A stretch of DNA of 28,976 nt from an uncultured Bacilli bacterium (GTDB taxonomy: Bacteria > Bacillota_I > Bacilli_A > RF39 > UBA660). The translations under genes were made by a program, and so were the position numbers. Numbering within the stretch: the stretch's first letter is position 1; each line of letters begins with the position of its first letter. The notes under the pieces are model-generated. The model had not been told where the DNA came from. It searched no databases and worked only from the letters and a program-made list of their open reading frames with translations. Where the stretch lies: assembly GCA_934149245.1 (NCBI GenBank), contig CAKPER010000015.1:1-28976 (forward strand), written 5' to 3'. Shown here piece by piece: positions 24,039 to 28,976 of this stretch.

Positions 24039-26088
24039 ATCTTCTTTCTTTAATTATGTTTTTACTACAGATATAAGTTACTAAGAAATAACCACCATAG
24101 ATTGCTACTATAAATATAGCTGTAATAATTATTGATTCTAACATTTTTTCATTACCAAATGCACTTAATATAAAGTTGCAAAATTTTATTCCAAATATAG
24201 AGTGAATAATGGCAACTAAAAGTGGAAACATAAAGAATATACCAATTTGTCTAAATAATGCTTTATTAATCATTTCTTCATCAACACCAATTCTTCTTAG
24301 CATTCTAAATTTTTCTACGTTATCACTTGATTCTGATAATTCTTTAAGGGCTAAGATTGCTGCACAAGAAATTAAAAAGGTAATTCCTAAATAAAGTCCT
24401 ATAAAGGTTACCATACCTCCTAAACCAACACTTGCCTCTGCTATATATGTTCTTGTTCTTACTTCTAAGGTTGTGTTTTTAACATAAGAATTTTTATCTA
24501 GTGCTGATATTTTATTATCAATTGCCTTTTTTTGTTCAGTATTATTTGCTTTATAATTAGCAATCAAAAATTCATCTTCTATCATAGAATTATCTACTGA
24601 AGAATCAGGAACAATTAAAAATCCTAAATTAGCATAGCTGCTATTCATTTCATAAAATCCATCAACACATTTTAAATATTTGGGTTTGTATATCTTATTA
24701 TTTAAGGTTATTTGTGGTTTTCTTTTTAAGCCTTCATCTCTTATACTAGATAATTCTTTATAATTTGCAACTACTATATATTCATCACTTTTTAAAGAAT
24801 ACTTTTTTAAATTGAAGATATTGGCTATTTTGTTATAATCACTTATTCTAATTAAAGTTTCTGGTTTATCATATAAAATCAAAGGAAACTTACTCTTAGA
24901 AATTTTATAATAATCTCCTAAAGTGTTTTTTAGGGTTAAAGTGTTTGTTGTATAAACATTAAAATCTACGATATCTTTAAAATTAGTATTAACATCAAAA
25001 TCTAATTTATTTAGAGTTTCTATTAAACTAATTTTAGAGTCTTTTTGTTGTTCAAGAGAATATATATTATCATCTTTTATATTTATCTTCTTAGTAAATT
25101 CAGTATCAGCTGGTGCTAATTTTTTTAAGTTAGCAGTCATTGAATTTTTCATAGACATAGCACTTGATAAGATACAAATTGTTATAAAGAGCATTAATGA
25201 AATTACTGTCATCGAGAAAACAGTTGTGTTTATTTTGCTGGAGAATTGTCTTAAAGTAAAACTATTTAATCCTTTATAATATATTTTTTTTATGTTTTTA
25301 AAAATCCTTAATAGTAGTCCAGATAAAGACCAGAATATGAAGAATGTTGATACTGCTCCTAAAATAATCGGAATATATACATCATTAGCATTAGCTAGGC
25401 TATAAATACCATCAGTAACTTGGTAATAGGCAAAGCCTAGTGCTATACAAGATATAATAAATATTATTGTACAAATATAAGGTTTTTTTAGTCTTACTGT
25501 TTCGTTTTTTTTACTAGATTGAATTAAATCAATCAACTTACATTTACTAATATTTACTGTATTAAATATCATAACAACAAAATACATAATTCCAAAATAT
25601 ATTAGAGTTTTTAAGCAGGCACTTTTAGAAAAAATAAATTTAAATTTGGTTAGATCGGCTTCAAACATGTTAGCAACTACTATACTCATTAATTGTGATA
25701 GAAGAAAACCTATTCCTAAACCAACTCCTAATGAAACTATTCCAATTATTAGGGTTTCAAAAAAGAGAATTAGAGATATTTTTCTTTTACTCATTCCAAG
25801 GGTTAAGTATATTCCAAATTCTTTGTTTCTTCTTTTAATTAGAAATCTGCTAGCGTAGATAATTAAGAACGCAAGTATAAATGATACAAACACGCTAACA
25901 CCAGATAAAATATTTGTTAAAAGTTTTATTATTTCATAGGTTGCTGATGATACATTCATCATAACAGTTTGATCATCTATGGCATTAAAAATATAAAAAA
26001 TTGCAACACCTAGTATTAAAGTAAAGAAATAGATGGTATAATCCTTTATACTTTTACTGATGTTTTTTAATGATAACTTAAAGAGCAT
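24037..26088 (-). CDS. Bce-type peptide-resistance ABC transporter permease
   Basis: A 683-residue FtsX-fold permease with the BceB layout: two FtsX-like blocks and about ten transmembrane helices. A large extracellular domain of ~200 residues (about 310-530) lies between helices VII and VIII; this is the part that senses peptide antibiotics. The N-terminus MLFKLSLKNISKSIKDYTIY and the FLIKRRNKEFGIYLTLGMSK motif are typical. In the family, the transporter removes lantibiotics or bacitracin-type peptides and signals flux to its kinase. The start has GGTGGTGAT upstream and overlaps the ATPase gene by 11 nt. The substrate cannot be read from sequence. Confidence 0.92.
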   Translation of the reverse strand: MLFKLSLKNISKSIKDYTIYFFTLILGVAIFYIFNAIDDQTVMMNVSSATYEIIKLLTNILSGVSVFVSFILAFLIIYASRFLIKRRNKEFGIYLTLGMSKRKISLILFFETLIIGIVSLGVGLGIGFLLSQLMSIVVANMFEADLTKFKFIFSKSACLKTLIYFGIMYFVVMIFNTVNISKCKLIDLIQSSKKNETVRLKKPYICTIIFIISCIALGFAYYQVTDGIYSLANANDVYIPIILGAVSTFFIFWSLSGLLLRIFKNIKKIYYKGLNSFTLRQFSSKINTTVFSMTVISLMLFITICILSSAMSMKNSMTANLKKLAPADTEFTKKINIKDDNIYSLEQQKDSKISLIETLNKLDFDVNTNFKDIVDFNVYTTNTLTLKNTLGDYYKISKSKFPLILYDKPETLIRISDYNKIANIFNLKKYSLKSDEYIVVANYKELSSIRDEGLKRKPQITLNNKIYKPKYLKCVDGFYEMNSSYANLGFLIVPDSSVDNSMIEDEFLIANYKANNTEQKKAIDNKISALDKNSYVKNTTLEVRTRTYIAEASVGLGGMVTFIGLYLGITFLISCAAILALKELSESSDNVEKFRMLRRIGVDEEMINKALFRQIGIFFMFPLLVAIIHSIFGIKFCNFILSAFGNEKMLESIIITAIFIVAIYGGYFLVTYICSKNIIKERR

Positions 26089-26845
26089 CGTTTAGATCAC
26101 CACCAAGTAATGTTACTACATCAATAATTTTATCAAAAAATTCTCGTCTTGTATCTGTACCTTTTTGAATTTCATTAAAGATTTTACCATCTTTGATAAA
26201 TATTACTCTAGAGGAATAACTTGCTGTAAAAGCATCATGCGTAACCATTAATATTGTTGCTGCTATCGTGTTGTTTAAATCTTCAAATTGTTCAAGTAAC
26301 ATTTTTGACGATTTAGAATCTAGAGCACCAGTTGGTTCGTCTGCTAATATTAATTTAGGATTTGTGATAATTGCTCTAGCAGATGCTACTCTTTGTTTTT
26401 GGCCTCCACTCATTTGATAAGGATATTTATCTAAAATTTTAATAATATCAAGTTCTTTTGCTACCTTTTTTATTCTTTTATCCATTTCTTTAGTAGGAAC
26501 ATTTTGAATAGAAAGGGCTAAAGCAATATTCTCATAGGCAGTTAGAGTATCTAATAAATTAAAATCTTGAAAGATAAAGCCAAGCTCCTCTCTTCTAAAT
26601 TTATTTAGACTATTTTCTTTTAGTTTGGTAATATCATTTCCTGCTACATAAATGTGACCTGATGTTACTTTATCAATAGTGGAAATACAATTTAGAAGGG
26701 TTGTTTTACCACTGCCACTTGCTCCCATTATAGCAACAAATTCTCCTTTATTAACAGAGAATGACAAATTATCAATAGCCTTAGTAAGATTAGACTTATT
26801 GCCATAATATTTTTCTATTTTATCAATTTTTAAAATATTTTCCAT
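26078..26845 (-). CDS. Bce-type ABC transporter ATP-binding protein
   Basis: A 255-residue ATPase partner of the permease downstream. Walker A GASGSGKTT, Q-loop FIFQDFNLLD, signature MSGGQKQRV, Walker B LILADEPTGALD, H-loop THD. The K..NLTKAIDNLSFSVNKGEF start and the LNKFRREELGFIFQD stretch are typical of BceA/MacB-type ATPases. I chose the ATG at 26845, which has AAAGGAGA upstream, over the one at 26869. A BceR-type binding sequence lies 70 nt upstream. Confidence 0.93.
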   Translation of the reverse strand: MENILKIDKIEKYYGNKSNLTKAIDNLSFSVNKGEFVAIMGASGSGKTTLLNCISTIDKVTSGHIYVAGNDITKLKENSLNKFRREELGFIFQDFNLLDTLTAYENIALALSIQNVPTKEMDKRIKKVAKELDIIKILDKYPYQMSGGQKQRVASARAIITNPKLILADEPTGALDSKSSKMLLEQFEDLNNTIAATILMVTHDAFTASYSSRVIFIKDGKIFNEIQKGTDTRREFFDKIIDVVTLLGGDLNDAL

Positions 26846-26902
26846 TATATTTCTCCTTTCTTTTTCCATTTTAATAGAAGAAGAAAAATTAGTCGTTATT
26901 TT

Positions 26903-26930
26903 AATATAACAGAATATTACAATTTTGTAA
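26903..26930 (-). promoter_or_regulatory. BceR-type operator and -10 of the transporter operon
   Basis: TTACA-N4-TGTAA at 26917-26930, a perfect inverted repeat matching the TNACA-N4-TGTAA element described for BceR-like response regulators. Downstream on the minus strand TATATT (26903-26908) can serve as -10; the alternative TAAAAT overlaps. No consensus -35 is present, as expected of an activator-dependent promoter. Confidence 0.65.
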
Positions 26931-27086
26931 GATTATAATACTTAACTATTTTATTAATGATAGAAAAAGAAATTTATAAAGATAAGATTTTTTAATATTT
27001 ATCATTATTTAATTTATTATATTAATAATGGTAGTGATAATTAATTTTTTGTAATAGATAAACTTATTTTTGTTTTATTCTTTTAG

Positions 27087-27977
27087 TTAAAACTTTCCTG
27101 AGGCACCGCCTCCTCCAAATGAACCGCCTCCTCCAGAAAATCCTCCATAGGTTGATGAACTTGAGTTATTTCCACCACTATAGTGATCAGATATGTACTT
27201 GATATTTATAAAAAAGGCAAATAAGAATGTTAGATAATGACTTAAAAAAATTATAATTGCTAAATTTTTAAATCCTATTTGGGAAAATATTTGGTAAAAA
27301 ATAAAACAGAAAAGAAAATAATATATAGCAAATTTTATTTTTGACTTTTTCTTTTTAGATTGATAATAAATTCTAAATATAAGTCCTAAAATAAGTCCAC
27401 TTTCTATTCCAAAAAAATTCAATCTTTGTGAGTTATTATCATCTATTGTTGGATTGTTTGTTTCTAAATTTAAATTTTTTTCTTTAACTATTTCTTGATA
27501 TATTGCATCATATCCATTTTTAACTCCATTATTCCAATCATTCTTTTTTAAATATGGAACCATATAATTATCTCTAATTCTGCCTGCCTTACCATCTGTG
27601 ATAATTCCTTCTAATCCGTATCCAACTTCTATTCTTAGATTTCTTTCTTGATAAGCTATTAAGATTAATATTCCATTATTTTCGTTTTTATTTCCAATCC
27701 CTGCTGATCTGGCAAATTCTAGAGAATAATCTTCTATTGACTTTCCTTCTAAATTTTTTACTGTAGTAACAACAATTTGAATTCCTGAGTTTTCTTGCAA
27801 AGTAATGCTTTTTTTCATAAGATACTCTTTTGTTTGTTCTGTTAATATTTTAGCATAATCATTTACATAAAAATCATTTGTTGGTTTTACTATTGCATTA
27901 ACAGAAAAAGGAAAAATGAATAGAATAAAAAGAAAGAAAAGTGCTTTACACTTAGTCAAAACTAACCTGTGGAACAT
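27087..27977 (-). CDS. TPM-domain membrane protein
   Basis: A 296-residue TPM-domain protein (TPM_phosphatase, formerly DUF477). A signal peptide (about 1-26, ends in NA) is followed by the TPM domain, about 27-160: VNDYAKILTEQTKEYL, ERNLRIEVGYGLEG, and YLKKNDWNNGVKNGYDAI. Three or so membrane helices follow (about 190-270), then a Gly/Ser-rich tail with GGGG repeats. The domain is predicted to act in membrane or envelope maintenance; its partner is usually LemA. Its ATG (27977, AAGGAAAG upstream) overlaps the lemA 3' end by 26 nt, so the two are co-translated. Confidence 0.88.
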   Translation of the reverse strand: MFHRLVLTKCKALFFLFILFIFPFSVNAIVKPTNDFYVNDYAKILTEQTKEYLMKKSITLQENSGIQIVVTTVKNLEGKSIEDYSLEFARSAGIGNKNENNGILILIAYQERNLRIEVGYGLEGIITDGKAGRIRDNYMVPYLKKNDWNNGVKNGYDAIYQEIVKEKNLNLETNNPTIDDNNSQRLNFFGIESGLILGLIFRIYYQSKKKKSKIKFAIYYFLFCFIFYQIFSQIGFKNLAIIIFLSHYLTFLFAFFINIKYISDHYSGGNNSSSSTYGGFSGGGGSFGGGGASGKF

Positions 27978-28518
27978 TATTCGCACTTTCCTTTGCTTCA
28001 AAATATTTTTCTTCTTCAAAACCAAATAAACGAGCAAATAAAACTTGAGGAAATTTTTTTATTTCTCGATTATAATTTTTTACTGCCTCATTATAATCTT
28101 TTCTAGCTACTGCGATTCGATTTTCGGTACCAGCAAGTTCATCTTGTAAATTAATAAAATTAGTATTTGCTTTTAAATCTGGATAATTTTCAACAACAAC
28201 AGTTAAAGAATTTAGAGCATCTGTTAATTTTTGGTTTGCATTTGCTTTATCTTCTACACTTTTTGCATTAATTAAGTTTTCACGTGCTGTAGAAACGTTA
28301 TTAATTACTTTTTCTTCATGACTAGCATATCCTTTTACTGTACTAATTAAATTAGGAATTAAGTCTGTTCTTCTTTCTAATTGAACAGAAATATCTGCTA
28401 GTTTATTCTCTACTTCTTCCTTTTTATTTACTAATCCATTATAGATTCCTGCTAATAACATAATAATAATGATAATAACAGCGAGAACAACCCCTATACT
28501 TTTTAAATTCTTTCTCAT
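27952..28518 (-). CDS. lemA: LemA family protein
   Basis: A 188-residue LemA protein: one transmembrane helix at about 8-26, then a helical bundle. Signature: QLERRTDLIPNLISTVKGYA, then NFINLQDELAGTENRIAVAR and YNREIKKFPQVLFARLFGF. The family is membrane-bound with an outward helical part and commonly pairs with TPM proteins. Promoter at 28540-28568, and GGAGG upstream of the ATG. Together with the TPM gene it lies between a Bce-type kinase and the Bce-type transporter. Confidence 0.93.
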   Translation of the reverse strand: MRKNLKSIGVVLAVIIIIIMLLAGIYNGLVNKKEEVENKLADISVQLERRTDLIPNLISTVKGYASHEEKVINNVSTARENLINAKSVEDKANANQKLTDALNSLTVVVENYPDLKANTNFINLQDELAGTENRIAVARKDYNEAVKNYNREIKKFPQVLFARLFGFEEEKYFEAKESANNVPQVSFD

Positions 28519-28539
28519 TTTTATAATACCTCCATTAAA

Positions 28540-28568
28540 ATCTTAACATATTACTTTTTAATATGCAA
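28540..28568 (-). promoter_or_regulatory. Promoter of lemA
   Basis: TTGCAT (28563-28568), 17 bp, TAAGAT (28540-28545) on the minus strand. It lies between the kinase stop and lemA, so lemA-TPM can be transcribed independently of the kinase. Confidence 0.6.
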
Positions 28569-28610
28569 TCATCTTTTTTGAATATTCTTGAAGCATAGAA
28601 ATAGTTTAAA

Positions 28611-28976
28611 CTAATTCATTTTATAAAAATCATTTTGGGAAAAAATAATGGTTACTTTGGTATATTTCCCTACTTTAGATTCAATGGTAATGATGTGGCC
28701 TAATTTTTTACATAGTTTTTTAGCAATGTATAATCCCATTCCCGTTGATTTAGCTTTTTTTCTTCCATTTAAGCCTGTAAATGATTTATCAAAAACTCTT
28801 GATAGATTATCTTTTGGTATACCGATACCATTATCTAAAATACATAGATATATTTTACTTTCTTTTTCTAAAGCAGTTATTTTTATATAAGAGTCCGTAG
28901 TTTCTCTTTTGTATTTAATGCTGTTATTAATAATTTGATTTAAAATAAATTCTAACCATTTAGTATCTGTTAGGAT
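28611..28976 (-). CDS. Bce-type sensor histidine kinase, C-terminal part
   Basis: An open minus-strand frame without a start inside the window: 121 residues ending at TAG 28611-28613, the 5' part lies beyond 28976. It is the HATPase catalytic domain of a histidine kinase: N-box WLEFILNQIINNSIKY, G1 box DNGIGI, F-box RVFDKSFTG, G2 box STGMGLYIAKKL. The FTGLNGRKKAKSTGMGLYI form and the LCKKLGH(xI)xIES ending are typical of the BceS-type, intramembrane-sensing kinases that work with BceAB transporters. The response regulator would be expected upstream, outside the window. Confidence 0.9.
   Translation of the reverse strand: MLTDTKWLEFILNQIINNSIKYKRETTDSYIKITALEKESKIYLCILDNGIGIPKDNLSRVFDKSFTGLNGRKKAKSTGMGLYIAKKLCKKLGHIITIESKVGKYTKVTIIFSQNDFYKMN

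Noticed and set aside
28602..28613. 12-bp palindrome TAGTTTAAACTA at the kinase stop as a terminator
   Set aside because: No loop and no T-run; more likely a chance palindrome.
28648..28890. Plus-strand 80-aa open frame at the window end
   Set aside because: It is antisense to the histidine kinase catalytic domain, whose N, G1, F and G2 boxes are clear.

Overview
The window is a very A+T-rich (about 70% by eye) stretch of a Gram-positive-type genome in the Bacillota, most likely an uncultured gut Bacilli lineage near the Mollicutes/RF39 group. The evidence is the rimP-nusA-rnpM-infB order, zinc-type L32 and L33, SepF and DivIVA proteins, a Bce-type peptide-sensing transporter, and a penicillin-binding protein, so the cell makes peptidoglycan. 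The genetic code looks standard: prfB (RF2, which reads UGA) is present with its programmed frameshift at UGA, and the tryptophans I checked are TGG. Nearly every gene is on the minus strand; only one small gene (16201-16458) is on the plus strand.

Layout from left to right, although minus-strand transcription runs right to left. 33-2915 is a large SpaA/Cna-B-repeat surface protein with its own promoter. 3026-6794 is the rimP-nusA-rnpM-infB operon. RimP has only its N-terminal half, and ylxQ and rbfA are missing. 6957-9576 holds two tandem paralogues of unknown function. They share a virtually identical first ~131 codons and promoter core and have diverged C-terminal helical regions. 9669-10528 is sepF plus a DivIVA-family gene. 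10646-12212 holds a NAGPA-type phosphodiester glycosidase and an unknown membrane-anchored protein. 12284-13750 holds rpmG, efp, yceD and rpmF. 13792-16059 is a class B penicillin-binding protein.

Further right, 16477-21024 is prfB, two yitT paralogues, ftsE and ftsX. 21261-22057 is a phospholipase C-like gene broken by one frameshift. 22263-23716 holds a CmpB-family membrane protein, an HD phosphohydrolase and a DUF1653 protein. 24037-26845 is a Bce-type ABC transporter. 27087-28518 is lemA plus a TPM-domain membrane protein. 28611 to the window end is the C-terminal part of a Bce-type sensor histidine kinase.

How the genes fit together: much of the window serves translation (IF-2, NusA, RimP, RnpM, EF-P, L32, L33, RF2) and cell-wall growth or division (PBP, SepF, DivIVA, FtsEX). 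The right end is a cell-envelope stress module: histidine kinase, LemA/TPM, BceAB-like transporter. A sequence upstream of the transporter matches the inverted repeat known for BceR-type regulators. The least explained items are the two paralogues at 6957-9576, the 13-bp perfect hairpin that contains the start codon of the gene at 22772, and the paired inverted-repeat terminators at 21066-21170.
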